Notes: a model not told the origin generated them from the sequence alone. DNA of 64,000 bases from Crystallibacter permensis (GCF_025960875.1 NZ_JAODLR010000007.1:62001-126000), one strand, 5' to 3'. Counted from the first letter of the stretch, positions 48,835-59,787 are shown. Made by a program: numbers and translations.

Positions 48835-48859
48835 TGGCGGCCGGCGCGCTACCCCACCG
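48824..48859. terminator. Hairpin between convergent coaE and the ProP-like gene
   Basis: CGGTGGGGTAG (48824-48834) and CTACCCCACCG (48849-48859), 11 bp perfect, 14-base loop. It covers the coaE stop and precedes the convergent transporter stop by a few bases; no T-run. Confidence 0.55.
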
Positions 48860-48866
48860 TGGCCCG

Positions 48867-50318
48867 TCAGCGGGCCGCTTCTGCCCGGTCCCGTTCGATG
48901 CTGGGGATTTCCGTCCCGCGGATGGAGCAACCAGCGGTTTCCGGGATGAACTTCAGCGCAATGGCGCCGACGACACACGCCACCATCATGTAGTAGGCGG
49001 GAACCAGCGTGTCACCGGTAACTTGAATCAGCAGATCGTTCACCAGCGGCGCCGTCCCGCCGAAGAGCGCCGTTGACACGTTGTAGGTGATGGCGAAACC
49101 GGCATACCGCACCTGCGTGGGGAACATGGCCGGGAACGTCGCGGAGATTGTCGCCAGCTGAAGCACGTACAACAGGCCCAGCACCGCGAAGCCGATCAGG
49201 GCCGTGCCGAAGTTAATCCGCATGAGCAGGTACATGGGTATGGCGGCCACAAAGAGGCCCAGCAACGAGGCCCACCACATGGGTTTTCGGCCGATCCTGT
49301 CCGAGAGCTTGCCGGCAAACGGGATGACAATCATCATGGCCAGCTGGCCCAGCAGCAGCAGCGTCAGAGCATTGTTGGCGGGCAGATTGATTTCCGTCTG
49401 CAGGTAGGTGGGCATGTAGCTCAGCAGGGTGTAGTTCGTGACATTCAGCGCTACGACCAGTCCGCCCATGGTCAGCAGCGGCTTCCAATATTTCACCACC
49501 AGATCGCGCAGCTCGGTCTTCGCGTTGGGCTCTTCCAGATGGTGGTCCTCGAGATCGCGGAAGACCGGCGTATCTTCGAGCTTGGTACGCAGATAGAGAC
49601 CGATCAGACCCATGGGACCCGCCACCAGGAACGGCAGGCGCCAGCCCCACTCGGTCATTGCCTGCTCACCCAGCACGATCTGGAAGAACAGCACCAGCGC
49701 CGTGCCGAGGATGAAACCGAACAGGGTGCCGAATTCCAGGAAGCTGCCGAAGAAACCGCGCTTCTTATCCGGCGAGTACTCGGCCATGAAGGTCGCCGCG
49801 CCGCCGTATTCGCCGCCGGTGGAGAACCCCTGCACCATGCGGAGCAGAATCAGCAGGATGGGGGCCCAAACGCCGATCATTTCATAAGTGGGCAGCAGGC
49901 CGATGGCAAAAGTAGCGCCCGCCATCAAGATGATGGTCAAAGCCAGAATGGCCTTGCGGCCAAGCCGGTCGCCGAGCGGACCCCAGACCAGCCCGCCCAA
50001 CGGACGGACGAGGAATGAGATGGCGAAGGTGGCCAGCGCGAGGGCGGTGCCAAGGCCGCCTTCCGTGGGGAAGAAGTTGGCGGTGATGTACGTGATGGCT
50101 ACCGCATAAATGCCGTAGTCGAACCACTCCGTGGCGTTGCCCATCGCCGACGCGCCGATGGCGTTCCGGATGGTTTTCCTGCCTTCAGGGGTATCGGTGG
50201 TCGGGGCCGCGTATTTTTCCTCCACGGGCTCAGACGCCGCGTTCTGCTGGGGGTTTGCGTCGTCCTGGCCGGGCCTCTGACCCGGCTCCGGCTCAGACGG
50301 CCGTTCATCGGTTGGCAC
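48867..50318 (-). CDS. ProP-like MHS-family transporter
   Basis: 483 residues with an acidic N-terminus and about 12 helices. Motifs: [40 protein letters not shown] and [27 protein letters not shown]. Closest in style to ProP, the proton symporter for proline and glycine betaine. There is a second MHS transporter at 25392. The C-terminus lacks the long coiled coil of enterobacterial ProP. Confidence 0.82.
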   Translation of the reverse strand: MPTDERPSEPEPGQRPGQDDANPQQNAASEPVEEKYAAPTTDTPEGRKTIRNAIGASAMGNATEWFDYGIYAVAITYITANFFPTEGGLGTALALATFAISFLVRPLGGLVWGPLGDRLGRKAILALTIILMAGATFAIGLLPTYEMIGVWAPILLILLRMVQGFSTGGEYGGAATFMAEYSPDKKRGFFGSFLEFGTLFGFILGTALVLFFQIVLGEQAMTEWGWRLPFLVAGPMGLIGLYLRTKLEDTPVFRDLEDHHLEEPNAKTELRDLVVKYWKPLLTMGGLVVALNVTNYTLLSYMPTYLQTEINLPANNALTLLLLGQLAMMIVIPFAGKLSDRIGRKPMWWASLLGLFVAAIPMYLLMRINFGTALIGFAVLGLLYVLQLATISATFPAMFPTQVRYAGFAITYNVSTALFGGTAPLVNDLLIQVTGDTLVPAYYMMVACVVGAIALKFIPETAGCSIRGTEIPSIERDRAEAAR

Positions 50319-50550
50319 TGTCTCTCCATCCAGATCAGTGATCTTTGCAGATCCTCATCTTCTGTTCGGTTCGATTGGCGTCGCTATAGCTCACAGTATC
50401 CACCGGCAGAGCGCCGAGGCCAACCGTTTTCGGCAAATTCTCCTCGCCGGATCAGCGGTCGCGGCTGAGATAACGCAGGTTCTGGCCCGATGTTCAGCCG
50501 GGAGCAATCGCGGACGAGCGCTGGCCGCAATTGGGGCTACCGTTAATGCC

Positions 50551-52647
50551 ATGAGTCTTGCGCAGGACATTAACCGAGTTGTAGCTCCATTCGAAGTAAT
50601 CAGTGATTACAAACCAGCAGGTGACCAGCCGGGCGCCATTAAGGAACTCACCGGCCGGATCCAGGCAGGGGAGAAGGACATCGTCCTGCTGGGTGCAACG
50701 GGCACCGGCAAAAGCGCCACGACAGCGTGGCTGATCGAACAGGTGCAGCGGCCCACGCTGGTTATGGTCCAGAACAAGACACTGGCAGCCCAGTTGGCGA
50801 ACGAGTTCCGGGAACTGTTGCCGAACAATGCAGTGGAGTACTTCGTCTCCTACTACGACTACTACCAGCCGGAAGCTTACGTGCCACAGACGGACACGTT
50901 CATCGAAAAAGACTCCTCCGTCAACGAGGAAGTCGAACGGCTCCGGCATTCGGCGACGAACGCTTTGCTGACCCGCCGTGACGTCGTCGTCGTTGCTACG
51001 GTCTCCTGCATCTACGGTCTGGGCACGCCCGAGGAATACGTGGCTGGCATGGTCACTCTCCGTCAGGGCGAGGAGATGAACCGTGATGAGCTGCTGCGCA
51101 GATTCGTATCCATGCAGTACGCGCGTAATGACATGGACTTCCACCGGGGCACCTTCCGGGTGCGCGGGGATACGGTGGAGATCATTCCGATGTATGAGGA
51201 ACAGGCCCTACGCATCGAGTTTTTCGGGGACGAAATCGAGAAGATCTACACTTTGCATCCCCTGACCGGCGAGATTATCCGCGAGGAAACCGAGATGTAT
51301 GTTTTTCCGGCCTCGCACTACGTGGCGGGGCCGGAGCGGATGAGCCGGGCGATTAAGGAGATCGAGGATGAGCTGGCCGGCCGGCTGCAGGTCCTGGAAT
51401 CCCAGAACAAACTGGTGGAGGCCCAGCGGCTGCGGATGCGCACGACGTACGACCTCGAAATGATGCAGCAGATGGGCTTCTGCAACGGCATTGAAAACTA
51501 CTCCCGGCACATCGACGGCCGTGGTGCCGGAACCGCGCCGCACTGCCTGCTGGACTACTTCCCCGACGACTTCATGCTGGTGATCGACGAGTCCCACGTG
51601 ACCGTCCCGCAGATCGGCGCCATGTACGAAGGCGATATGTCACGCAAGCGCACGCTGGTGGACCACGGATTCCGGTTGCCCTCGGCAATGGACAACCGGC
51701 CGCTGAAATGGGATGAATTCCTCGAGCGGATCGGCCAGACCGTGTACCTCTCGGCGACGCCGGGCAAATACGAGCTGGGCAAGGCCGACGGGTACGTCCA
51801 GCAGATCATCCGCCCGACCGGCCTGATCGACCCGGAAGTCGTGGTGAAGCCGACCAAGGGCCAGATCGACGACCTGCTGGGCGAGATCAACACCCGGGTG
51901 GAGAAAAACGAGCGCGTCCTGGTCACCACGCTGACCAAACGGATGGCCGAGGACCTGACCGCATACCTCATGGAGCACGGCGTCAAAGTCCAGTACCTGC
52001 ACTCGGACGTCGATACCCTGCGCCGGGTGGAACTCCTGCGCGAACTGCGGATGGGTACCTTCGACGTCCTGGTCGGGATCAACCTGCTGCGTGAAGGCCT
52101 GGACCTGCCCGAAGTCTCCCTGGTCAGCATCCTCGATGCAGACAAGGAGGGATTCCTGCGCAGCAGCACGTCGCTGATCCAGACCATCGGCCGCGCGGCC
52201 CGTAACGTGTCGGGCGAGGTCCACATGTATGCGGACCGGATCACCGATTCCATGGCGCACGCCATCGAGGAGACCAACCGGCGCCGCGAAATCCAGCAGG
52301 CCTACAACAAGAAACACGGGGTGGACCCGCAGCCGCTGCGCAAACGGATCGCGGACATTACCGACCAGCTGGCCCGCGAGGACGCCGACACCGCGGAGCT
52401 GCTAGGTGAGTTTGATTACGGCAAGGGCAAGCGCGGATACTCGGCCGCGAAGCCGAAGGAAAAGATCCGTAAGGACGGTCTTGCCGCGGTGCCCGCCGAG
52501 GACCTTGCCTCCCTGATCGAAGAGATGACCGCGCAAATGCATGCGGCAGCGGCGGAACTGCAGTTCGAGTTGGCCGGGCGGTTGCGGGACGAAATAGCAG
52601 ATCTCAAGAAGGACCTCCGGCAGATGCGTGCAGCCGGTCACGCCTGA
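50551..52647 (+). CDS. uvrB: Excinuclease UvrB
   Basis: 698 residues from the ATG preceding [15 protein letters not shown]; a longer frame upstream has no conserved residues. GATGTGKS (48-55), [12 protein letters not shown] (the beta-hairpin region that wedges the DNA), ATPGKYEL and the helicase motif [19 protein letters not shown] are present. The C-terminal UvrC-binding segment ([28 protein letters not shown]) is intact. It verifies damage in nucleotide excision repair and works with UvrA coded 9 kb away. Confidence 0.95.
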   Translation: MSLAQDINRVVAPFEVISDYKPAGDQPGAIKELTGRIQAGEKDIVLLGATGTGKSATTAWLIEQVQRPTLVMVQNKTLAAQLANEFRELLPNNAVEYFVSYYDYYQPEAYVPQTDTFIEKDSSVNEEVERLRHSATNALLTRRDVVVVATVSCIYGLGTPEEYVAGMVTLRQGEEMNRDELLRRFVSMQYARNDMDFHRGTFRVRGDTVEIIPMYEEQALRIEFFGDEIEKIYTLHPLTGEIIREETEMYVFPASHYVAGPERMSRAIKEIEDELAGRLQVLESQNKLVEAQRLRMRTTYDLEMMQQMGFCNGIENYSRHIDGRGAGTAPHCLLDYFPDDFMLVIDESHVTVPQIGAMYEGDMSRKRTLVDHGFRLPSAMDNRPLKWDEFLERIGQTVYLSATPGKYELGKADGYVQQIIRPTGLIDPEVVVKPTKGQIDDLLGEINTRVEKNERVLVTTLTKRMAEDLTAYLMEHGVKVQYLHSDVDTLRRVELLRELRMGTFDVLVGINLLREGLDLPEVSLVSILDADKEGFLRSSTSLIQTIGRAARNVSGEVHMYADRITDSMAHAIEETNRRREIQQAYNKKHGVDPQPLRKRIADITDQLAREDADTAELLGEFDYGKGKRGYSAAKPKEKIRKDGLAAVPAEDLASLIEEMTAQMHAAAAELQFELAGRLRDEIADLKKDLRQMRAAGHA

Positions 52648-52667
52648 CCCCGGAGCGGCCGATCGGG

Positions 52668-52673
52668 TACACT
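52668..52673 (+). promoter_or_regulatory. -10 box for the riboswitch-terC transcript
   Basis: TACACT just upstream of the riboswitch fits a -10 element; no clear -35 is visible. Confidence 0.4.
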
Positions 52674-52675
52674 CG

Positions 52676-52790
52676 TTGAGGCGTAGGGGAGTATCCCAAG
52701 TGCTGTGAACGTCAACACGCCCGGCGAAGTAGCCGGGCCGGGCACAGCGGCCGGCCTCTGGTTGCCGGCGGAGAGACTTGCGGCAACCAC
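52676..52790 (+). ncRNA. yybP-ykoY riboswitch (manganese-sensing)
   Basis: The leader carries the two conserved parts of the yybP-ykoY family: AGGGGAGTA (from 52683) and AACGTCAACA (from 52708), followed by GC-rich helices and the GAGAGACTTGCGG end. It sits right before a TerC-type gene, the usual target, and 25 bp before its GTG. In this family Mn2+ binding turns on expression of a Mn exporter. The ribosome-binding site GAAAGG (52800-52805) is just downstream, so control may be translational. Confidence 0.75.
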
Positions 52791-52814
52791 TCGTACCCTC
52801 GAAAGGCCTTTTTC

Positions 52815-53870
52815 GTGCTCGAATTACCCGTTTGGTTTGAAGTCGGCACCTTTGTGGTGCTCGGACTTGTCCTGTTGTTCGACCTTCTCTATGTGGTAAA
52901 ACGCCCGCATGAGCCCTCCATGAAGGAAGCCGGGCTTTGGGTTGCGTTCTACGTGACGCTTGCCCTGATCTTCGGCGCCATGATGTTCGCGTTTACCGGG
53001 CCTGAATTCGGCGGGCAGTTCCTGGCCGGTTGGGTGACGGAATACAGCCTCAGTATCGACAACCTGTTCGTCTTCATCATCATCATGGCGCGCTTCTCCG
53101 TGCCGCGTAAGTACCAGCAGGAAGTGCTGATGGTGGGCATCATCATCGCACTGGTCCTGCGCGGAATCTTCATTCTGCTGGGCGCAGAGTTGGTGGAGAA
53201 CTTCAGCTGGATCTTCTACATCTTCGGTGCCTTCCTGCTCTGGACCGGCTACAAGCAGGCCAAGGACGACGGCGAAGACGAAGAAGAGGGCGCGGAGAAC
53301 CCGCTGATCGCCAAGCTGCGCACCGTGGTGCCGATGAGCGACAAGTACGACGGCAACAAGCTCCGCACCGTGGTGAACGGGAAAAAGGTCTTCACCCCGA
53401 TGCTGGTCGTGTTCGTGACCATCGGCCTGACCGACCTGCTCTTCGCCGTCGACTCCATCCCGGCAATCTTCGGTCTGACCCAGAGCGCGTTCATTGTTTT
53501 CACCGCCAACATCTTTGCGCTGATGGGCCTTCGCCAGCTGTACTTCCTGCTGGGCGGCCTCATGACGCGCCTGGTTTACCTCAAGCACGGCCTGGCCTTC
53601 ATCCTCGTGTTCATTGGCGTCAAGCTGATCTTCCACGCCATGCATGTGAATGAACTGCCGTTCCTCAACGGCGGCCAGCCCATCGAATGGGCACCGGAGA
53701 TTCCGACCTTCGTCTCCTTGGCGGTCATCGTTGGAACGATTGTCATCGCCACCGTGGCGAGCCTGCTGAGCCCTGCGGCCAAGGCCGCAAAGCTCGACGC
53801 CGAACTCGCTGCGGACCTGGAGGCCAGCCGTCGCGACGACCGCGAGGAAGACAAGCTCAACGAACAGTAG
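52815..53870 (+). CDS. TerC-family membrane protein (metal exporter)
   Basis: 351 residues from a GTG with GAAAGG 9 nt upstream. About 9 helices; the TerC signatures are VTEYSLSIDNLFVFIIIM and LLFAVDSIPAIFGLTQSAFIVFTANIFALMGLRQLYFLL. The aspartates in SIDN and VDS are the likely metal ligands. With the riboswitch upstream it is most likely a manganese exporter or a metallation helper for exported enzymes (Alx/MeeF-like). Also called tellurium resistance protein, from the original plasmid gene. Confidence 0.88.
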   Translation: MLELPVWFEVGTFVVLGLVLLFDLLYVVKRPHEPSMKEAGLWVAFYVTLALIFGAMMFAFTGPEFGGQFLAGWVTEYSLSIDNLFVFIIIMARFSVPRKYQQEVLMVGIIIALVLRGIFILLGAELVENFSWIFYIFGAFLLWTGYKQAKDDGEDEEEGAENPLIAKLRTVVPMSDKYDGNKLRTVVNGKKVFTPMLVVFVTIGLTDLLFAVDSIPAIFGLTQSAFIVFTANIFALMGLRQLYFLLGGLMTRLVYLKHGLAFILVFIGVKLIFHAMHVNELPFLNGGQPIEWAPEIPTFVSLAVIVGTIVIATVASLLSPAAKAAKLDAELAADLEASRRDDREEDKLNEQ

Positions 53871-53921
53871 CTAGTTGAACGACAGGAAGCGCACGGCGCC
53901 CTGCGGCGTTATGCTCGCAGT

Positions 53922-55301
53922 GTGAGTTCTCCTGTGAACGCGGCGCTGGATGTCCAAGCACGGCTTGGACGCATCCAGCGCCGCACCGTTTTAACCCTCG
54001 CCCTCGCCCAGTTGTTCAGCGGCGTGGGCAATGGTGCCGCACTCGCGATCGGCTCCCTTCTTGCCGTGGAGCTTTCCGGCAATGAAGAGCTTGCCGGTAC
54101 GTCCACCATGGCCCTGTCCCTGGCCGGTGCCCTGGTCGCGCTGCCGCTGGCCGGCCTGGCGGCTCGGAGAGGCCGGCGGCAGGCGCTGATCTCCGGCCTG
54201 CTGCTGGCTATGCTGGGCGCCGCACTCATGGTGCTGGCGCCGATTCTGCGTTCCTACCTGCTGGTGCTGGCTGGATCCGCCTTGCTCGGCGTCGGCGCTG
54301 CAGTCAATCTGCAGGCCCGGTTCGCAGCCGTCGATCTGGCCCGCCCGGAGCACCGTGGGCGCGACCTGTCCTTCGTCGTCTGGTCCATCACCATCGGAGC
54401 GGTGGCAGGACCAAACCTGATCAAGCCCGGAGCCGAACTGGCCCTAGCGCTGTCCCTGCCGGAGACGTCCGGCCCGTTCCTGTTTTCCATGGCAGGGCTG
54501 GCGATCGGAGCGGTTCTGCTGTTCGTCGGGCTGCGTCCGGATCCGCTGCTGGTGGCCCGGAGCGTGGCCGCCGGCCCTGTACCGTCCCCCGCATCTCCCG
54601 CCGCACATAGTCCCGCACCGGCGACGGCGGCTGCAGCGGACTCCGCCTTGCCCCGAAGGCTTCGCGGCGGTTCGCTGGGCGCCGGCCTGGCGGCGGTCGG
54701 CCGGTCACCGATGGCTCAGCTGGGTCTGGTCACGGTCGTCGGGGCGCACTTGGTCATGGTCGCCGTGATGTCCATGACTCCCGTCCATCTGCAGGCGCTC
54801 GATCATGCGTCCGGCCTGCACCACAGCGAGGCCGATACACTCGCGTTCATCGGATTCACCATCTCCCTGCACATCGCCGGCATGTACGCGCTGTCGCCGG
54901 TGATCGGTCTGCTCACCGACAGGCTGGGCAGACCTCGGATGATCATGGCCGCCCAACTGGTGCTGCTGGCCGCCGTCGGGCTGGCCGGGATCGGGCACGG
55001 GGACCAGCTGTGGGTGGGAGTCGGACTGGCCGTCCTTGGCGTGGGCTGGTCGGCTGCCACCATCGCCGGCTCCACCTTGCTGACCGAATCAGTCTCCGAC
55101 GAGGACCGGGTGCTGGTGCAGGGAGTCTCCGATACCTGCATGGGTGCCGCGGGTGCGTTGGGTGCGGCACTCTCCGGCGTAGCACTGGCGTTCTTTGGCT
55201 TCGCCGGACTGAACCTGGCAGCGGCGCTGGCGGCCGGCGTCGTCCTGGTCTTCGCTGTGGTGGAGGCCGCCCGGAACCGCGGGAGCCAGCGAAAGACGTA
55301 G
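53922..55301 (+). CDS. MFS transporter
   Basis: 459 residues from a GTG, about 12 helices in two halves with a proline/alanine-rich loop in the middle. LALAQLFSGVGNGAALAIGSLLAVELSGNEELAGTS and the loop PLAGLAARRGRRQALISGLL belong to the drug-exporter-like MFS. Substrate unknown. It may be cotranscribed after the terC-type gene but has a 51-bp gap. Confidence 0.82.
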   Translation: MSSPVNAALDVQARLGRIQRRTVLTLALAQLFSGVGNGAALAIGSLLAVELSGNEELAGTSTMALSLAGALVALPLAGLAARRGRRQALISGLLLAMLGAALMVLAPILRSYLLVLAGSALLGVGAAVNLQARFAAVDLARPEHRGRDLSFVVWSITIGAVAGPNLIKPGAELALALSLPETSGPFLFSMAGLAIGAVLLFVGLRPDPLLVARSVAAGPVPSPASPAAHSPAPATAAAADSALPRRLRGGSLGAGLAAVGRSPMAQLGLVTVVGAHLVMVAVMSMTPVHLQALDHASGLHHSEADTLAFIGFTISLHIAGMYALSPVIGLLTDRLGRPRMIMAAQLVLLAAVGLAGIGHGDQLWVGVGLAVLGVGWSAATIAGSTLLTESVSDEDRVLVQGVSDTCMGAAGALGAALSGVALAFFGFAGLNLAAALAAGVVLVFAVVEAARNRGSQRKT

Positions 55302-55344
55302 GACGCGCCGCTGTTGTTTCCGGCAGCGGAGTTCGTAGCGTCAA

Positions 55345-56670
55345 CTACTCGACGGCGCCATCCTGGCTGCGGCACATGGCGAGCAGGCGGCGGAAGATGC
55401 CCTCGCCGTCGTCAGAAATGCCGTCATGATGGAAATCGGCGGTCTCCCAGACCTGCAGTCCCTTGACCCGGTCGGCAGTTTCCAGCGACAGGTCGCGGTC
55501 CACGTAGATGTCCTCGGCATACACCGCAGCTGCGGCCGGCACGGTGTTGGCGGCCAGCCGTTCGAGATCATAAAGCGCGGGCCAGTCGTCCTTGGCGGCC
55601 AGCAGCCCGGCCACCTCCTGCAGCGGCACCAGCGCCGGGTCCTCCTCGAAGTACCACGGGTAGACCATTTCGCCGGTGAGCAAAGGGTGCTCCGCTTTCG
55701 GGCTGAACTGCGGATACTGCTCAAGGATCCGCCAGGCGGACCAGTCGGTAGCTTCCTGCTGGGCGTAGATCGCTTCGTGCAGCAACGCGTAAAGGGGATT
55801 GGCAGCCCGGCTGACTTGGTGGCTGACCTGTTCGAGGAAGGTATCGGACAGCCGCGGGCCCTCCGGCGTGGCCGTGAATGCATCCTCCAGCAGGTAGTGC
55901 AGAGCGTCCACCCGGGTATTGCCGCCCAGGAAGGAACCGAGCATCTGGAAGCGGCGCACGCTCAGTTGCTCGCCGGTAGGCAGGTATTCCGGCACCTGTT
56001 CCAGATGCCGCGCTATCCGGGTCACCTGCTGGCGGTCCTCCGGGTAGCGGGCGAAATATTCGGCGTTACGTGCCTCGACCCGCTTGAAGGTGGCCTGGTA
56101 CACCCGGTCCGGGTGGCCGGTCAGCGGTGCCAGTCCGCCGGTGATGAGGACCTCGCGGAGTCCCACCGGTGCAAACGACAGGTAACTCAGGGCGCAGAAG
56201 CCGCCATAGCTCTGGCCGAAGATGCTCCAAGGCGCGGCGGCCAGCTCCTGCCGGATCAGTTCGGCGTCCGCCACGATGGAGTCTGCCCGAAAGTGGGTCA
56301 AGTAGTCCGCCTGTGCCACCGCGCCGCCCTGCAGCGGAAGGCTCTGGCGGGAGAGGGGAGTGGACAGCCCGGTTCCGCGCTGGTCCAGCATCAGGATGCG
56401 GAAGTGCCGCGCGGCTTCCTTCATCCAGCCGCCCAGGGACGTCACCCGGTTGCCGCGGCCGCCCGGACCGCCCTGCAGGAACAGCAGCCAGGGCAGGGAC
56501 TTCACTGCCTCGGGGCTGTGCTCCAGGGACGTGTATTCCCGGGCGAAGACCTCGATGCTGCCACCGTCCACGTCCCCGTGGACCAGCGGAACGGTGAACC
56601 AGTGTTCCACCGTCCTGGCCCCGTGCATGACGTGCGAGGCGGCAATTCGGTGGGCTGCGCCGTCGTGCAT
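55345..56670 (-). CDS. Prolyl aminopeptidase-like alpha/beta hydrolase
   Basis: 441 residues. LFLQGGPGGRGNR (oxyanion part, typical of S33), LDQRGTGLS, and GQSYGGFC with the nucleophile serine are the signature of the proline iminopeptidase family. A cap domain separates these from the acid and His near the end (DRVKGLQVW, HHDG). It probably removes N-terminal residues from peptides. The start and the preceding GNAT stop share one base (TAATG). Confidence 0.82.
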   Translation of the reverse strand: MHDGAAHRIAASHVMHGARTVEHWFTVPLVHGDVDGGSIEVFAREYTSLEHSPEAVKSLPWLLFLQGGPGGRGNRVTSLGGWMKEAARHFRILMLDQRGTGLSTPLSRQSLPLQGGAVAQADYLTHFRADSIVADAELIRQELAAAPWSIFGQSYGGFCALSYLSFAPVGLREVLITGGLAPLTGHPDRVYQATFKRVEARNAEYFARYPEDRQQVTRIARHLEQVPEYLPTGEQLSVRRFQMLGSFLGGNTRVDALHYLLEDAFTATPEGPRLSDTFLEQVSHQVSRAANPLYALLHEAIYAQQEATDWSAWRILEQYPQFSPKAEHPLLTGEMVYPWYFEEDPALVPLQEVAGLLAAKDDWPALYDLERLAANTVPAAAAVYAEDIYVDRDLSLETADRVKGLQVWETADFHHDGISDDGEGIFRRLLAMCRSQDGAVE

Positions 56671-57173
56671 TATGCCGTCCGGGCAGGAACGGTGGAGCCG
56701 AATTCACGCAGCGCGGTGCCGGTCAGGCGGAAGGTGGACCACTCCTCCTGCGGCAGCGCGCCCAGGCTGCGGTAGAAGTTGATGGACGGTTCGTTCCAGT
56801 TCAGCACCGCCCATTCCACCCGGGCATAACCGTTCTCGACGGCGTGCTGTGCCAAGGTGCGCAGCAGTGCCTTTCCGTGCCCCGCGCCGCGTGACTCCGG
56901 GCGCACGTACAGGTCCTCCAGATAGATGCCGTGGACGCCCTCCCAGGTGGAGAAATTGCGGAACCACAGCGCAAAACCCTGCACGCCGCCGTCGTCCTCG
57001 GCGATATGGGCGAACACGGACGGGTTGCCGCCGAAGAGTGCCTGCTTCAGCTGCTCCTCGGTAGTTTTGACCGCGTCCGGTTCCTTTTCGTAGACGGCGA
57101 GCTCGCGGATGAGCTCAAGGATGACGGGAACATCGGATTCGCGGGCACGCCGGATACTGGTCATAACTGGCAT
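56670..57173 (-). CDS. GNAT-family N-acetyltransferase (SAT-like)
   Basis: 167 residues. YLEDLYVRPESRGAGHGKALLRTL gives the acetyl-CoA loop RGAGHGK, and the C-terminal WNEPSINFYRSLGA is typical of diamine/spermidine N-acetyltransferase-like proteins. The stop overlaps the hydrolase start. Substrate probably an amine; not proven. Confidence 0.85.
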   Translation of the reverse strand: MPVMTSIRRARESDVPVILELIRELAVYEKEPDAVKTTEEQLKQALFGGNPSVFAHIAEDDGGVQGFALWFRNFSTWEGVHGIYLEDLYVRPESRGAGHGKALLRTLAQHAVENGYARVEWAVLNWNEPSINFYRSLGALPQEEWSTFRLTGTALREFGSTVPARTA

Positions 57174-57178
57174 CTTAT

Positions 57179-59719
57179 TCAGAGCGGGCCCACAGCGGTA
57201 ATCCGCACGGCGGCCGTGCCCAGTTCGTTGGCTTCGGCAAGATTAACGACGGCGTTAATGCCCCAGTCATGGTCCCTGGCCGGGTCGTCGAAGATCTGCC
57301 GGACCTTCCACTCCGCGGGGCCTTCGTCAATGATCAGGTACTTGGGACCACGGGCGTCCGGCCCGATGCCGAGGTCATCGTGTGCGTCGAAATAGGCGTC
57401 CATGGCGTCCGCCCACCGGTCCGCATCCCAGCCGCTGTCCGCGTCCAGTTCGCCAAGTGCCGCTTCGTTTTCCGCTTCGAAGAGCTCCACCCGGCGGAAG
57501 AGTTCGTTCCGGACCATGACGCGGAACGCGCGCACGTTGTCCGTGAGCTTCGGCGGCGCCTTGGTCAGCACGGATTCTGCGGCGTGTTCCGCTGCCAGAT
57601 CCGCGGCTCCGGCGCCGGAAGTCAGCTCTTCCCATTCGTCCAGCAGGCTCGAGTCCACCTGGCGTACCAGTTCGCCGAGCCAGGCGATGATGTCCTCCAG
57701 GTCTTCCCGCAGTGCCTCGGTCGGCACCGTCTGGCGCAGGGCCTTGTACCCGTCGGTGAGGTAGCGCAGCAGGATGCCTTCGGAGCGCGCCAGCGAGTAG
57801 AACTGCACATACTCGCTGAAGTTCATCGCCCTTTCATACATGTCCCGGATAATCGACTTCGGCGCGAGTTCGAAGTCGCCCAGCCAGGGGGCACTCTTGC
57901 GGTACACGTCGAAGGACTGGAACAGCAGCTCGGCCAGCGGCTGCGGATAAGTGACCTCCTCCAGCATGGCCATGCGCTGGTCGTACTCGATGCCGTCCGC
58001 CTTCATGGCGGCAACAGCTTCGCCTCGGGCCTTCTTTTCCTGGGCGGAGAGCACCTGCCGGGGCTGCTCCAGGATCGCTTCGATGGCGGAAACGACGTCG
58101 AGTGCATAGCTGCCGCTCTCCGGATCCAGCAGTTCCAGACTGGCTACCGCGAACGGGGACAGCGGCTGGTTCAGGGCGAAGTTCGCCTGCAGGTGGATCT
58201 TCAGCCGCACCAGGCGGCCGTCTTCGTCCGGCTCGGGCAGGCGCTCTACCAGGCCGGAGGCGACGAGTTCGCGGTAGATGCCCAAGGCGCGCTTGATCAG
58301 CTTGAGCTGCGAGGCACGGGTTTCGTGGTTCTCGGTCAGCAGCCGCTTCGCGGCGGCAAAGGGATCCCCGGGCCGCTCCAGCAGGTTCAGCAGCATCGAG
58401 TGGCTGACCGTGAAGCTGGACGTCAGTGGCTCTGGTTGGCCGTCCACCAGTTTCTGGTAAGTGGGCTCGCCCCAGCTGACAAAGCCTGCCGGCGGCTTCT
58501 TCTTGACCACCTGGCGCAGCTTCTTCTGGTCATCACCGAACTTCGCTACCGCCTTGGCCATCGCCTTGGTGTTTTCCACCACGTGCTCCGGCGCCTGGAC
58601 GACGACGGTGCCGGCCGTGTCATACCCGGCCCGTCCTGCCCGGCCGGCGATCTGATGGAATTCCCGCGCGTTGAGCAGCCGGGTGCGGACGCCGTCGTAC
58701 TTGCTCAACGCCGTCATCAGGACGGTACGGATGGGGACATTGATGCCCACGCCGAGAGTGTCCGTGCCACAGATGACCTTCAGCAGGCCGGCCTGGGCCA
58801 GCTGCTCGACAAGCCGCCGGTACTTGGGCAGCATGCCGGCGTGATGGACGCCGATGCCGTGGCGGACCAGCCGGTTCAAGGTCTTGCCGAAGCCCGGGGC
58901 GAACCGGAAGCCGGCGATCAGTTCGCCGATCCGGTCCTTCTCCTCGCGCGTGCAGACGTTGATGCTCATCAGGTTCTGGGCCCGTTCGATCGCCTCCAGC
59001 TGGCTGAAGTGCACCACGTACACCGGCACCTGGCGGGTGCTCAGGAGCTCCTCCAGCGACTCCTGAACCGGTGTCTGGACGTAGTAGTAATGCAGCGGAA
59101 TGGGACGCTCGGCCGAGCTGACCGTGGTGGTTTGCCGCTCGGTACGCTGGGTCAGCTCCTTCTCGAACCGGGTGACGTCGCCGAGGGTGGCGGACATCAG
59201 CAGGAACTGCGCCTGCGGCAGCTCCAGCAGCGGGACCTGCCAGGCCCAGCCGCGCTGCGGGTCCGAGTAGTAGTGGAATTCGTCCATAACTACGGTTCCC
59301 AGCTGGGCCTCCGAGCCCTCGCGCAGGGCGATGTTGGCGAGGATTTCCGCAGTGCAGCAGATGATGGGAGCGTCCTGGTTCACCGACGAATCGCCGGTCA
59401 CCATGCCGACGTTGTCCGGACCGAAGATGTCGCACAAGGCGAAGAACTTTTCCGAGACGAGGGCCTTGATCGGGGCGGTGTAGTAACTTCGCCGCCCGTG
59501 GGCCATCGCATGGAAATGTGAGGCGATGGCCACCATGGACTTACCCGAGCCGGTCGGCGTAGCCAGAATGACGTTGTTGCCCGTGACCAGCTCCATCACG
59601 GCCTCGTCCTGGGCCGGATACAGCGCCATGCCACGGCCCTCCACCCAGTCGATGAAGGCGGTGTAGATTTCGTCCGGGCTGGCGGTGGCGGCTGCGGGGA
59701 GCTGTTCAAGTAGGTTCAT
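57179..59719 (-). CDS. DUF3516 DEAD/DEAH-box RNA helicase
   Basis: 846 residues. ATPTGSGKS (53-61), MDEFHYYSD (DEVH-like box), SATLGDV, and HQIAGRAGRAGYD are Ski2-like helicase motifs. The C-terminal half from about residue 540 is the DUF3516 extension found in actinobacteria. Proteins of this type are probably RNA helicases for mRNA turnover or ribosome biogenesis. The gene runs with the GNAT and hydrolase downstream. Confidence 0.88.
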   Translation of the reverse strand: MNLLEQLPAAATASPDEIYTAFIDWVEGRGMALYPAQDEAVMELVTGNNVILATPTGSGKSMVAIASHFHAMAHGRRSYYTAPIKALVSEKFFALCDIFGPDNVGMVTGDSSVNQDAPIICCTAEILANIALREGSEAQLGTVVMDEFHYYSDPQRGWAWQVPLLELPQAQFLLMSATLGDVTRFEKELTQRTERQTTTVSSAERPIPLHYYYVQTPVQESLEELLSTRQVPVYVVHFSQLEAIERAQNLMSINVCTREEKDRIGELIAGFRFAPGFGKTLNRLVRHGIGVHHAGMLPKYRRLVEQLAQAGLLKVICGTDTLGVGINVPIRTVLMTALSKYDGVRTRLLNAREFHQIAGRAGRAGYDTAGTVVVQAPEHVVENTKAMAKAVAKFGDDQKKLRQVVKKKPPAGFVSWGEPTYQKLVDGQPEPLTSSFTVSHSMLLNLLERPGDPFAAAKRLLTENHETRASQLKLIKRALGIYRELVASGLVERLPEPDEDGRLVRLKIHLQANFALNQPLSPFAVASLELLDPESGSYALDVVSAIEAILEQPRQVLSAQEKKARGEAVAAMKADGIEYDQRMAMLEEVTYPQPLAELLFQSFDVYRKSAPWLGDFELAPKSIIRDMYERAMNFSEYVQFYSLARSEGILLRYLTDGYKALRQTVPTEALREDLEDIIAWLGELVRQVDSSLLDEWEELTSGAGAADLAAEHAAESVLTKAPPKLTDNVRAFRVMVRNELFRRVELFEAENEAALGELDADSGWDADRWADAMDAYFDAHDDLGIGPDARGPKYLIIDEGPAEWKVRQIFDDPARDHDWGINAVVNLAEANELGTAAVRITAVGPL

Positions 59720-59787
59720 GTCCCCTCCAGCCTATCGGTCGGTGCGCCGCCGGGGGACGGACGCAGCGGCAACCGTAGGGTGGGGAC

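Noticed and set aside
57269-59521. 750-codon frame antisense to the DUF3516 helicase
   Set aside because: Shadow of a GC-rich coding region; no recognisable motif and no ribosome-binding site.
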